A stretch of DNA of 64,000 nt. Source: Betaproteobacteria bacterium. Its GTDB lineage: Bacteria > Pseudomonadota > Gammaproteobacteria > Burkholderiales > Burkholderiaceae_C. Location of the stretch: positions 1-64,000 of the forward strand of contig JABCYW010000015.1 of assembly GCA_013289985.1 (NCBI GenBank), read 5' to 3'. The notes beneath the pieces are model-generated. The model had not been told where the DNA came from, made no database searches, and saw only the letters and a program-made list of their open reading frames with translations. The translations under genes and the position numbers were made by a program. Shown here in pieces: positions 45,082-53,261 of the stretch. Numbering within the stretch: the stretch's first letter is position 1; each line of letters opens with the position of its first letter.

Positions 45082-46212
45082 ATGAACTTCAAATTCGGCG
45101 CCATCGCCCTGGCCCTCGCCGCCCCCGCCGCCTTCGCGCAGTCCAGCGTCACCATCTACGGCGTCGTCGACGCCTACGGCGAATACCTTCACGGCGCCAG
45201 CACGGACGTGCGCGTCCAGTCCGGCGGCCTGAACGGCAGCCGCATCGGCTTCAAGGGCACCGAGGACCTGGGCTCCGGCTACTACGTCGACTTCGCCCTC
45301 GAAGGCGGCCTGAACCTGGATACCGGCTCGTCCGCACAAGGCGGCGCGCTGTTTGGCCGTCAAGCCTTCGGCGCCCTGCGCAGCACGGAATTCGGCACGA
45401 TCAGCGCCGGTCGCCAGTACAGCACGCTCTACACGATCACCGACCAGTTCAGCGCCTTCAGCAACACGCCGGCCGGCGCTTCGACGGCCATCATCGGCGG
45501 CTTCGCCGGCGGCTACGAACCAATCCAGGGCTCGGCCAATGTCACCACGCTGACGAACGCCACGGGATCCGAAGTCAATGGCAGCCCGGCGCGAGTCAAC
45601 AACTCGGTGCGCTACACCACGCCGTCGTTCTCGGGCTTCACGGCCAGCGGCCTGTACGGCGCCGGCGAAGTCACCGGCCAGACCACGAAGACTCGCCTGT
45701 ACGACCTCTCGGCGCGCTACACGGGCTACGGCCTGGACGCCGTCGTGTCGTTCGTCAACGACAAGGCGCAAGGCGCCGCGCTGGCCACCTCGGCGGACGT
45801 GAACATCATCACCGTCGCTGCCAAGTACACCATCGACGTCGCGCACATCGAAGCCGGCTACCTGCACGGCGACGACAAGCGCAACATCGCCGTCAAGCAA
45901 AGCGGCCAAGGCTTCTGGGTCGGTGGCGACTACCGCATCGGCGCGAGCCTGCTGAAGGCCCAGTACGTGTACAACAAGCTGGACAACACGGGCGCCGGCT
46001 ACGCCATCGTGTCGGGCAACACCGCCAAGACCAATGCCTACGGGCTGGGCTACCAGTACGACTTCTCCAAGCGTACTTCCCTGTACACGTCGGCCACGCG
46101 CATGCAGAACAAGGGTGTCGCGCGCTTCGACACCTCGATCCCGGCTGGCCTGACCGCCGCCGGCGACCTGAGCATCAACCAGTACGTGCTGGGCCTTCGC
46201 CACTCGTTCTGA
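45082..46212 (+). CDS. General outer-membrane porin (Burkholderiales type)
   Basis: A 376-residue porin of the Gram-negative porin family common in Burkholderiales. Signal peptide cleaved after AFA (residue 19), then QSSVTIYGVVDAYGEY, SGGLNGSRIGFKGTEDLG and FGRQAFGALRSTEFGTISAGRQ, and the closing strand YVLGLRHSF with terminal Phe. A trimer of 16-stranded barrels is expected. The codon choice is less extreme in GC than its neighbours, as usual for highly expressed genes. It is followed by a strong terminator. Confidence 0.94.
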   Translation: MNFKFGAIALALAAPAAFAQSSVTIYGVVDAYGEYLHGASTDVRVQSGGLNGSRIGFKGTEDLGSGYYVDFALEGGLNLDTGSSAQGGALFGRQAFGALRSTEFGTISAGRQYSTLYTITDQFSAFSNTPAGASTAIIGGFAGGYEPIQGSANVTTLTNATGSEVNGSPARVNNSVRYTTPSFSGFTASGLYGAGEVTGQTTKTRLYDLSARYTGYGLDAVVSFVNDKAQGAALATSADVNIITVAAKYTIDVAHIEAGYLHGDDKRNIAVKQSGQGFWVGGDYRIGASLLKAQYVYNKLDNTGAGYAIVSGNTAKTNAYGLGYQYDFSKRTSLYTSATRMQNKGVARFDTSIPAGLTAAGDLSINQYVLGLRHSF

Positions 46213-46260
46213 TCGACTTCATCGGCCTGTCTTGCCCAAGCGGGCAGGCCGCAAAGACCA

Positions 46261-46291
46261 GCCCGCCCCGGCTTGCCGCGGCGGGCGTTTT
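46261..46291 (+). terminator. Intrinsic terminator of the porin gene
   Basis: GCCCGCC (46261-46267) pairs with GGCGGGC (46280-46286) over a 12-base loop and is followed by GTTTT at 46287-46291. It starts 49 bases after the porin stop and stands before the convergent ATPase gene. Confidence 0.75.
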
Positions 46292-46319
46292 CGTCTGGGC
46301 GCCTGGTGTGCGCGCCCTC

Positions 46320-47093
46320 TCAGACCCCTGCCGTCGCGATCTCCGTGAACGCGTGCGCCAGCCACATCTTCAGCCGCTGGCGCTCCAGCAGGCCCAGCTT
46401 CGGGCCTTCGTTGCTGCCCATCGTGCGGGCGGCCCAGAAGCTCGTGTCGGCGGCGTCGATCTTGCGCAGCACGGCGTCCTGCAGGTGCCTGAGCCGCACC
46501 ACGCGCGCGCCGAGCACCTTGGCCCGCTCGAACTGGCCCGAGCGCAGCAGGTTGCCGAAGTCGTCGCCGCGCAGCTCGTTGAGCACCAGCACGTACCGCA
46601 GGCGATCCTCGAAGCGGTCGATGAGGCGCTCGAGCAGGTCGACGGAGTCGCGCCCGGCGTCCATCACGTGCCAGTAGTGGATCTGCACGCCGCTCTCGGC
46701 GGCCAGCTCCAGCACGCCGGATTCGTCCATCCAGCGCACCAGCGGGTCGTGCGTCTGCGCGGCCAGGTCGACCAGCACGCGCTGGCCGGAGTGCTCGATC
46801 GCGCTCTCGACGATGGCGTCCAGCGCCTCGAAGCGATCCACCAGCACCGGCGACGCGTAGTCCTTGTAGAAGCGCATGAGCGCGCCGTGCGAGCGGTCGG
46901 TGTCGAAGCCGGTGAACGCCAGGTTGTGGTCGATGAAGTACTGCGCCAGCAGGCGAGCGAGCACCGACTTGCCCACGCCGCCCTTCTCGCCGCCGATCAG
47001 GTGGATGCGCGAGCCCGCGGTCTCCTGCGCGGGCGCGAGCGTGACCGCCTGCGTGAGGACGGGGACGGATTCGAACGAGTCGCTGGTGCTCAC
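46320..47093 (-). CDS. ParA/MinD-like P-loop ATPase
   Basis: A 257-residue protein with the deviant Walker A GGEKGGVGKSVLA near residue 35, FDTDRSHGALMRF as the switch region, and VLVDLAAQ as Walker B-like motif. This groups it with MinD/ParA/MobD-type ATPases. There is no partner parB or minC gene nearby, and no chromosome- or plasmid-partition site is visible, so the cargo is unknown. It is a lone gene between the porin terminator and the transglutaminase-like gene. Confidence 0.8.
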   Translation of the reverse strand: MSTSDSFESVPVLTQAVTLAPAQETAGSRIHLIGGEKGGVGKSVLARLLAQYFIDHNLAFTGFDTDRSHGALMRFYKDYASPVLVDRFEALDAIVESAIEHSGQRVLVDLAAQTHDPLVRWMDESGVLELAAESGVQIHYWHVMDAGRDSVDLLERLIDRFEDRLRYVLVLNELRGDDFGNLLRSGQFERAKVLGARVVRLRHLQDAVLRKIDAADTSFWAARTMGSNEGPKLGLLERQRLKMWLAHAFTEIATAGV

Positions 47094-47192
47094 GGTGCGG
47101 CGGCCGCGCGCGAGCGCGGCAATGGGTGGGTTCGACCCAGTGTAAGCACGCCACGTGCCGCGCGGTACACACCGCAGCGGCGCGCAGGGGCA

Positions 47193-48014
47193 TCAGGCGT
47201 GCGCCACCTCGCAGGTGGTGACCTCGAACCGCGCCAGCGTGTTCTGCCCGAAGGCCATCGTGATCGACACGTCGCTGGCGTCGCGCCCGCGCGCCATCAC
47301 GATGCGGCCGATGCGTGGCGTGTTGTGGCGCGCGTCGAAGGTGTGCCAGCGGTCGCCCAGGAACACCTCGAACCAGGCGCTGAAGTCCATCGGGTAGGGC
47401 ACCGGCGGGATGCCGATGTCGCCCAGGTAGCCGGTGCAGTAGCGCGCCGGGATGTTCATGCAGCGGCACAGCGTGATCGCCAGGTGCGTGAAGTCGCGGC
47501 ACACGCCGGTCCTCTCGCGGAAGCCGTCGAGCGCGGTGCGCGTGGACCGTGCCTGCATGTAGTCGAAACGCAGGTGCTGGTGCACGAAGTCGCAGATCGC
47601 CTGCACGCGGCCCCAGCCCACGGGCGTGTTGCCGAAGGTGTTCCAGGCGAACTGCATCAGCTCGCTGTCGACCTCGCAGTAGCGGCTCGCGAGCAGGAAC
47701 TGCAGCGTGCTGACCGGCAGCTCGCAGGGGTCATGCTGCCAGGCATTCCAGTCGGTCGGGTCGGGCAGGCCGGAGTCGGCGACCACGGCGTCGTTGGTGA
47801 AGCGCACCTTGTTGACGCCGGCCGGCACGTTGATGCGGCCGCAGTGGTTGCCGAAGTAGTCGACGAAGTTGTCCACGTCCACCGGCGGCGACACGTGGAA
47901 GTCCTCCGGCGCCTGCAGGTCGTCCTGGCGCGACGGGTGCACGTGCAGCAGGTAGATCAGGGCCATCGGGGTGGTGACGCTGAGCTCGATGTCGAAGCCG
48001 ATCTTGATGAGCAT
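47193..48014 (-). CDS. Transglutaminase-like protein lacking the triad His
   Basis: A 273-residue protein with an N-terminal beta-domain and a transglutaminase-like core. The catalytic Cys172 is in GVCRDFTHLAI and Asp227 in WHTFDARHN, but the expected His of the HAWFE motif is Ser212 (DFSAWFEVF). Family members of this shape occur as hydrolases or proteases near alpha-E/circularly permuted ATP-grasp genes, which are absent here. Either the enzyme uses another base or it has become non-catalytic. No signal peptide. Confidence 0.82.
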   Translation of the reverse strand: MLIKIGFDIELSVTTPMALIYLLHVHPSRQDDLQAPEDFHVSPPVDVDNFVDYFGNHCGRINVPAGVNKVRFTNDAVVADSGLPDPTDWNAWQHDPCELPVSTLQFLLASRYCEVDSELMQFAWNTFGNTPVGWGRVQAICDFVHQHLRFDYMQARSTRTALDGFRERTGVCRDFTHLAITLCRCMNIPARYCTGYLGDIGIPPVPYPMDFSAWFEVFLGDRWHTFDARHNTPRIGRIVMARGRDASDVSITMAFGQNTLARFEVTTCEVAHA

Positions 48015-48193
48015 GGTTCCTGCCGGTTGGTTTCACGGCAGTCAACAGTGCGCGGCCGGTGTGCTTGCATGGTCGCCGCAAAGCGACCGCGTGTCAGTCG
48101 GTATCTGGCTCGAACGGGCGTCAGTCGATGCTTACGCCCGCGCCAGGACGGTGCGGCGGGGGCCGCGAGCCCATCCTGGTGCGGCGCCGCGGA

Positions 48194-48598
48194 TCACTCC
48201 GCCAGGCTCGCGATGCCGACGCGGGCAACCTGGGCGTCCTGGTCGGACTTCACGCCGGACACGCCCACCGCGCCGATCACCTGCCCGTCCACCACGATCG
48301 GCACGCCGCCTTCCAGCATCGCGGTGAGCGGCGCCGACAGGAACGCGTTGCGACCGGCCTTGATCATCTCCTCGTAGTCGCCCGAGGGCCGGCGCCCCAT
48401 GGCCGAGGTGCGCGCCTTCTCGGTGGCGATGTAGGCCGACACCGGCGCGGCGCCGTCCATGCGCTCGAGCGCCAGCGGGTGGCCACCGTCGTCGACGATG
48501 GCGATCGTCACGGCCCACTGGTTGGCCTGCGCCTCGGCGCGCGCGTGATCGAGGATGCGCGCGACGTCGGCGCCGGTGAGGACGGATTTCTGCTTCAT
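48194..48598 (-). CDS. GlcG/HbpS-type protein
   Basis: A 134-residue protein of the GlcG/HbpS (DUF336) family: VTIAIVDDGGHPLALERMDGA, ASAYIATEKARTSA-like helix (SAYIATEKARTSAM) and GGVPIVVDGQVIGAVGVSG. The fold is PAS-like and some members bind haem or cobalamin or act as extracytoplasmic sensors; this one has no signal peptide. It is a single gene, with its start 126 bases from the divergent phosphoesterase gene. Function not known. Confidence 0.85.
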   Translation of the reverse strand: MKQKSVLTGADVARILDHARAEAQANQWAVTIAIVDDGGHPLALERMDGAAPVSAYIATEKARTSAMGRRPSGDYEEMIKAGRNAFLSAPLTAMLEGGVPIVVDGQVIGAVGVSGVKSDQDAQVARVGIASLAE

Positions 48599-48724
48599 GG
48601 GAGTCTCCTGGTGCCGTTCGGGTTGTAGCAGCCTTGCAAGCCCCGCGCCAACCTGGGGTCGAGTCACGCAAACGTCACGCCGCTGTCGCGCCATCATCAT
48701 GCGCCGCGCGCACGATGGCGAGCC

Positions 48725-49624
48725 ATGGATCGCCATGCCCACCCCCTTTCGCCGCCGTTCGAAGACAACCGGCCGCGCGACGGCGCCACGGTACGCGTCC
48801 GCACGGTCTGGATCTCCGACCTCCACCTGGGCACGCCCGGCTGCCAGGCCGTGGCGCTGCTGGACTTCCTGAAGCAGGTCGACTGCGACCAGCTGTTCCT
48901 GGTGGGCGACATCATCGACGGGTGGCAGCTGCGCCGCTCGTGGTACTGGCCGCAGGCGCACAACGACGTGATCCAGAAGCTGTTGCGCAAGGCGCGCAAG
49001 GGCACGCGCGTGATCTTCGTGCCGGGCAACCACGACGAGTTCGCCCGCAAGTACGTGGAGCACGAGTTCGGCGGCATCGAGGTGGTCACCGAGTGGATGC
49101 ACGAGACGGCCGACGGCCGCCGCCTGTGGATCACCCATGGCGATCTGTTCGACGGCGTGATCCAGTGCGCGAAGTGGCTCGCCTACGTGGGCGACTCGCT
49201 CTACACCTTCATCCTCAAGCTCAACAAGCACTTCAACTCGCTGCGCGCGCGCATGGGGCTGCCGTACTGGAGCCTGTCGAAGTACCTGAAGCAGAAGGTC
49301 AAGCGCGCGGTGAGCTACATCGGCGACTTCGAGGTGGCCGTGGCGCGCGAGGCCAAGCGCCGCGGCGCCGACGGCGTGGTCTGCGGCCACATCCACCACG
49401 CTGAGATGCGCGACATCGACGGCGTGCTCTATTGCAACGACGGCGACTGGGTGGAGAGCCTCACGGCGCTGGTGGAGCATCCGGACGGCCGCCTGGAGAT
49501 CCTCGACTGGTCCAAGCGCGACCTGCACGGCAAGCCCGCGGGCCGCGACGACGACGCGCTGCCGCAGCCCGGCGTGCGCCAGCCCGAGCTGGCGGTGCTG
49601 TCCGAGGTGATGGCAAGCCGTTGA
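48725..49624 (+). CDS. LpxH-like metallophosphoesterase
   Basis: A 299-residue calcineurin-type phosphoesterase related to UDP-2,3-diacylglucosamine hydrolase. Metal ligands appear in order: SDLHLG, VGDIIDGW, VPGNHDE, ITHGDLFDG and CGHIHHAE. It is longer than true LpxH and resembles the paralogue group that often stands beside a glycosyltransferase gene, as here, where the GT4 gene ends one base after it. A role in a glycolipid or envelope lipid pathway is therefore likely, but the substrate is not established. Confidence 0.85.
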   Translation: MDRHAHPLSPPFEDNRPRDGATVRVRTVWISDLHLGTPGCQAVALLDFLKQVDCDQLFLVGDIIDGWQLRRSWYWPQAHNDVIQKLLRKARKGTRVIFVPGNHDEFARKYVEHEFGGIEVVTEWMHETADGRRLWITHGDLFDGVIQCAKWLAYVGDSLYTFILKLNKHFNSLRARMGLPYWSLSKYLKQKVKRAVSYIGDFEVAVAREAKRRGADGVVCGHIHHAEMRDIDGVLYCNDGDWVESLTALVEHPDGRLEILDWSKRDLHGKPAGRDDDALPQPGVRQPELAVLSEVMASR

Positions 49625-50656
49625 TCAAGCCGCGTGCCGCAGCACGCCGGCCACCGGGCGCGGGATGAGCGGCAACGCATCGACGAACTGGCGCGTGGCC
49701 GCCGCCCAGCTGAAGCCCATCGCGTGCGCCCGCGCACCCTCGCGCGGCAGTGCGAGCGCGGCCAGGCAGGCGCGGCGCAGGTCGGCGTCGAGCACGCCGC
49801 CGCCCGAGCGGCCCACCACGTCGATGGGCCCGGCCACGGGGAAGGCCGCCACCGGCGTGCCGCTGGCCATGGCCTCCACCAGCACCAGGCCGAAGGTGTC
49901 GGTGACGCTGGTGAACACCTTCACGTCGGCGCTGCGGAACACGCGGGCCAGCGCCTCGCCCTGCAGCGCGCCGAACCAGCGCGCCTCGGGGTACGCGGCC
50001 TGCAGGCGCGCTCGCTCGGGGCCGTCGCCCACCACCCACTTCTCGCCGGGCAGGTCCAGCTTGAGGAACTCGTCCACCTGCTTCTCGACGGCGATGCGGC
50101 CCACGTGCAGGAACACGGGCGCGCTGCCGCGCGGCTCGCGCGGGCCGTCGGGATGGAACAGGGTGGTGTCGACGCCACGCGACCACACGCGCGGCGCGGC
50201 GAACCCGTGCGCGCGCAGGTCGTCGACGATCGCCGGCGTGGCCGCCAGCGTGGCCGTGCCGGCGTCGTGGAAGCGGCGCAGGAACGCGTAGGTCATCGCC
50301 GTCGGGATCGGCAGGCGCGCGCGCAGGTATTCCGGAAAGCGCGTGTGGTACGCCGTGGTGAAGGGCCAGCCCCGTTCGAGCGCGACCGCGCGGGCGTGCA
50401 CGCCGAGCGGGCCTTCCGTGGCGAGGTGCAGCGCGTCGGGCGCGAGCGCCAGCATGCGGCGGCGCACCGCGCGGCGGCTCGCCAGCGCCAGCCGGATCTC
50501 CGCGTAGCCCGGGCAGGCGATGGAACGGAACAGGTCGGGCGACAGGATCTCGACGGCATGCCCCAGCGCCTGCAGTTCGCGCACCGTCATCTGCAGGGTG
50601 CGCACGACGCCGTTGATCTGCGGCGTCCAGGCGTCCGTGACGATCAGGATCTTCAT
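49625..50656 (-). CDS. GT4 glycosyltransferase (MgtA/PimB-like)
   Basis: A 343-residue retaining GT-B glycosyltransferase. The N-terminal domain has the acceptor-side loop TDAWTPQINGVVRTL, and the C-terminal domain VGRIAVEKQVDEFL and DTFGLVLVEAMASGTPV with the nucleotide-sugar E-x7-E motif. It resembles alpha-mannosyl- and sulfoquinovosyl-type lipid glycosyltransferases. It is convergent with the phosphoesterase gene, a pairing seen elsewhere, suggesting a shared glycolipid pathway. Donor and acceptor are not determined. Confidence 0.87.
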   Translation of the reverse strand: MKILIVTDAWTPQINGVVRTLQMTVRELQALGHAVEILSPDLFRSIACPGYAEIRLALASRRAVRRRMLALAPDALHLATEGPLGVHARAVALERGWPFTTAYHTRFPEYLRARLPIPTAMTYAFLRRFHDAGTATLAATPAIVDDLRAHGFAAPRVWSRGVDTTLFHPDGPREPRGSAPVFLHVGRIAVEKQVDEFLKLDLPGEKWVVGDGPERARLQAAYPEARWFGALQGEALARVFRSADVKVFTSVTDTFGLVLVEAMASGTPVAAFPVAGPIDVVGRSGGGVLDADLRRACLAALALPREGARAHAMGFSWAAATRQFVDALPLIPRPVAGVLRHAA

Positions 50657-50779
50657 GCGGCACTCCTTTGGAGCCAGCGTAAGACAGGCGCATGAATCGC
50701 CCGTGACAGCGGGCTGTCGCGACGGGCCGCCGCCCTTCGCGCAGAATGGCTCGCAACGCCGCCGCGAACGAGGTCCCCG

Positions 50780-51088
50780 ATGAGCAAGCACTGCACGCAC
50801 CTGCACCTGATCGCCACCGTCACGCCCAGCGCGCTCGGTTGCGAGGAATGCCTGAAGACGGGCGACGAATGGGTGCACCTCCGGCTGTGCCGCATCTGCG
50901 GCCACGTGGGCTGCTGCGACGACTCGCCCAACCGCCACGCCACCAGGCACTTCCACGCGACGGCGCACCCCATCATCGAAGGCTACGACCCGCCCGAGGG
51001 CTGGGGCTGGTGCTTCGTCGACAAGCTGATGCTCGACCTGGGCGGCGACACCACGCCGCAGAACGGGCCGATACCGAAGTTCTTCTAG
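50780..51088 (+). CDS. UBP-type zinc-finger protein
   Basis: A 102-residue protein consisting almost only of a ZnF-UBP domain: HCTHL, GCEECLKTG, LRLCRICGHVGCCDDSPNRHATRHFHAT (residues about 35-62) and the closing AHPIIEGY and WCFVDK. In eukaryotes this domain binds the ubiquitin C terminus; bacterial stand-alone versions are common and of unknown purpose. All zinc ligands are present. Its end overlaps the DeoR gene end by four bases, convergent. Confidence 0.88.
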   Translation: MSKHCTHLHLIATVTPSALGCEECLKTGDEWVHLRLCRICGHVGCCDDSPNRHATRHFHATAHPIIEGYDPPEGWGWCFVDKLMLDLGGDTTPQNGPIPKFF

Positions 51089-51864
51089 CGCTGGGCGCCG
51101 GCGACGACCACCGGCACGCCGGCCGCCGCGCCTTCGGCCCACGGCTCGTCGAGCATCAGCGCGTGCACCTGCGACCACTGCGCCACGTGGAAGGGCGCGG
51201 TGTTGCCCAGCTTGGAGTGGTCGGCCAGGATCAGCGTGCGGCGCGCGCAGGCGATCATCGCGCGCTTGAGCGCCGCATCGGCCTCGTCGGGGGCGCTGAC
51301 GCCCAGGCGCTCGTCGATCGCGCAGGCGCCGGGCACGGCCCAGTCGGCGCGGCAGTTGGCCAGCATCGCCACGGCGGCCGGGCCCCACAGCGCGCGGTTC
51401 TCGTGCTGCCAGGTGCCGCCGGTGAGCGCGATCTGCACCTGCGGGTCGCCGGCGAAGATCGCGGCCACGTCCAGCGAGCTCGTGATGACCGTCAACGGCC
51501 GCACCGTCAATGCGCGGGCCATCGCCAGTGGCGTGGAGCCGGCATCGAGCACGACGGTCTGGCCCGGCTCGACCAGCGCGGCCGCGGCGCGTCCGACGGC
51601 GGCCTTGGCGTCGGCCAGCACCGACGCACGTGCACCCAGGCCCAGGCGCTGCGTGTCCAGCGTCACGGCACCGCCGTGGGTGCGCTGGAGCAGGCCCTGC
51701 TCCTGCAGCGCCAGCAGGTCGCGCCGCACCGTGTGCTCGGAGACCTGCAGCAGTCGAGCAAGTTCGAGCACTTCCACGCGACCCTGCTCGCGCAGCATGG
51801 CCTCGATGCGGCGTTGGCGCTCGGCGGTGAAGCGGGGCGATCGGGAGTCGATGTCCAAGGTCAA
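51085..51864 (-). CDS. DeoR/GlpR-family regulator
   Basis: A 259-residue sugar-responsive repressor. The HTH is VEVLELARLLQVSEHTVRRDLLALQEQGLL with the family GGA motif after it (THGGAV), and the C-terminal sensor has DAGSTPLAMARAL, TGGTW and ADHSKLG. TTG 51864 is the furthest start; TTG 51858 is better spaced from AGGA. It is divergent from an MFS permease gene with three direct repeats between, so it probably controls that permease and itself in response to a phosphorylated sugar. Confidence 0.88.
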   Translation of the reverse strand: MTLDIDSRSPRFTAERQRRIEAMLREQGRVEVLELARLLQVSEHTVRRDLLALQEQGLLQRTHGGAVTLDTQRLGLGARASVLADAKAAVGRAAAALVEPGQTVVLDAGSTPLAMARALTVRPLTVITSSLDVAAIFAGDPQVQIALTGGTWQHENRALWGPAAVAMLANCRADWAVPGACAIDERLGVSAPDEADAALKRAMIACARRTLILADHSKLGNTAPFHVAQWSQVHALMLDEPWAEGAAAGVPVVVAGAQR

Positions 51865-51910
51865 TCCTGAGAAGGCGGCGACGGTTCACATTGTAGGAAT
51901 GAATCCCCGC

Positions 51911-51956
51911 GCAATTGCTCGAAATTGCTCGAAATTGCTTGACTGTGGCAATTTCG
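51911..51956. promoter_or_regulatory. Ten-base direct repeats, probable DeoR operator
   Basis: Three units of ten bases follow one another: GCAATTGCTC, GAAATTGCTC and GAAATTGCTT (51911-51940). On the minus strand this reads TTTCG at ten-base spacing. A reverse unit, GCAATTTCGC, follows at 51948-51957. DeoR-family proteins commonly bind such one-turn direct repeats. The array lies between the divergent deoR-type and MFS genes, 16 to 60 bases from either start. Confidence 0.6.
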
Positions 51957-51972
51957 CCGCTAGCATTCCGGC

Positions 51973-53259
51973 ATGGATGATCCGGCGCCGCCTTCCCCTG
52001 TCATCACCGCGGCCACGATGCTGCGGGCGCGCGTCGGCGTCGGCCTGATCTTCTTCGTCAACGGGGCCGCGTTCGCGTCCTGGGTCTCGCGCATCCCGGC
52101 GCTGCGCGCGGGCCTGGGGCTCAGCGACGGCACGCTGGGCAGCGTGCTGTTCGCGATGTCGTGCGGCGTGCTGCTGTCGTTTCCGCTGGCGGGCAAGGGC
52201 GCGCAGCTGATGGGCGCCCGCCAGCTGGCGCTGCTGGCCGGCCTCGCGCTGCTCGTGATGCTGCCGATGCCGTTCCTGATCGGCATCGTGCCGTCGCTGG
52301 TGCTCGTGATGCTCGAGGTGGGCGCCGCGCTCGGCACGATGCAGGTGGCGATGAACGTGCTGGCCGTGGACGTGCAGGCGCGCGTGCCGCGTCCGATCAT
52401 GTCGTCGCTGCACGGCGCGTGGAGCGCCGGCGGCCTGGTGGGCGCCGGCGTGGGCAGCCTGGCCGCGCACGCGGCGCTGTCGCCGCTGCTGCACCTGGCG
52501 GGTGCCGCGGTCGCGCTGGCCGGCGTGCTGCTGGCGGCGCTGATGCTGCTCGCGCGGGCACGCCTGCCCGCGCGCACCGGCGCGGCGCCGCTGCCGGTCC
52601 GTCCGTCGATGAGCTTCCGGCGCCGCGGCCCGCGCGCCGATCGCGTGCTGCTGGGACTGGGCCTGATCTGCTTCTGCGCGTTCCTCACCGAGGGCGCGCT
52701 GGCCGACTGGAGCGCCGTGTGGCTGCACGACAAGGCGCAGGCGAGCGAGTCGCTGGCCGCACTCGGCTACGCGGTGTTTGCCGGCGCGATGACGACGATG
52801 CGCATGGTGGGCGACCGCCTGCTCGAGATCTTCGGCAGCGTGCGGCTGCTGCGCCTGCTCACCGCGCTGGGCACGGCGGCGCTCGCGGGCGCGCTGGTGC
52901 TGGCGCGTGTGGACTCCGCGATGCTCGCGTTCGTGCTGCTGGGCCTGGGCATGGCCACCGTCGTGCCCACCGCGTTCGCCGCGGCCGGGCGGCGCGCCGA
53001 TGCGCTGGCAGGCGGCGCGGCCGGCGAGGCCTCGGCGGCGCGCGCGGTGGCGCTGCTGTCGGGCTTCGGCTATTCGGGCCTGCTGCTCGGACCGCCGCTG
53101 ATCGGCTGGCTCGCGCAGGCCACCAGCCTCACCTGGGCGCTGGGCCTGCTCGTGCTGCTGGTGGCGGTGATCGTGTGGCTGGTGCCGTTGCTGGACGGGC
53201 GCGCGCGGCGCGAGTCCGTGACCCCGATCGCGCACGCGGGATCCATTCACAGGTTCTGA
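51973..53259 (+). CDS. MFS permease (FucP/YbjJ-like)
   Basis: A 428-residue major facilitator with 12 predicted helices. FFVNGAAFASWVSRIPALRAGLGLSDGTLG in the first helix-loop region (residues about 27-56) and SSLHGAWSAGGLVGAG around helix 5 are typical of the YbjJ/fucose-permease-like group. No ribosome site is obvious before the ATG. Control by the divergent DeoR regulator suggests a sugar or sugar-derived substrate, possibly fucose released by the GH95 of this genome, but nothing proves it. Confidence 0.82.
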   Translation: MDDPAPPSPVITAATMLRARVGVGLIFFVNGAAFASWVSRIPALRAGLGLSDGTLGSVLFAMSCGVLLSFPLAGKGAQLMGARQLALLAGLALLVMLPMPFLIGIVPSLVLVMLEVGAALGTMQVAMNVLAVDVQARVPRPIMSSLHGAWSAGGLVGAGVGSLAAHAALSPLLHLAGAAVALAGVLLAALMLLARARLPARTGAAPLPVRPSMSFRRRGPRADRVLLGLGLICFCAFLTEGALADWSAVWLHDKAQASESLAALGYAVFAGAMTTMRMVGDRLLEIFGSVRLLRLLTALGTAALAGALVLARVDSAMLAFVLLGLGMATVVPTAFAAAGRRADALAGGAAGEASAARAVALLSGFGYSGLLLGPPLIGWLAQATSLTWALGLLVLLVAVIVWLVPLLDGRARRESVTPIAHAGSIHRF

Positions 53260-53261
53260 GC

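Noticed and set aside
46320-47093. Chromosome partition parA
   Set aside because: No parB, no parS-like palindromes and no origin features lie nearby; the protein is nearer to MobD/MinD-like orphans.
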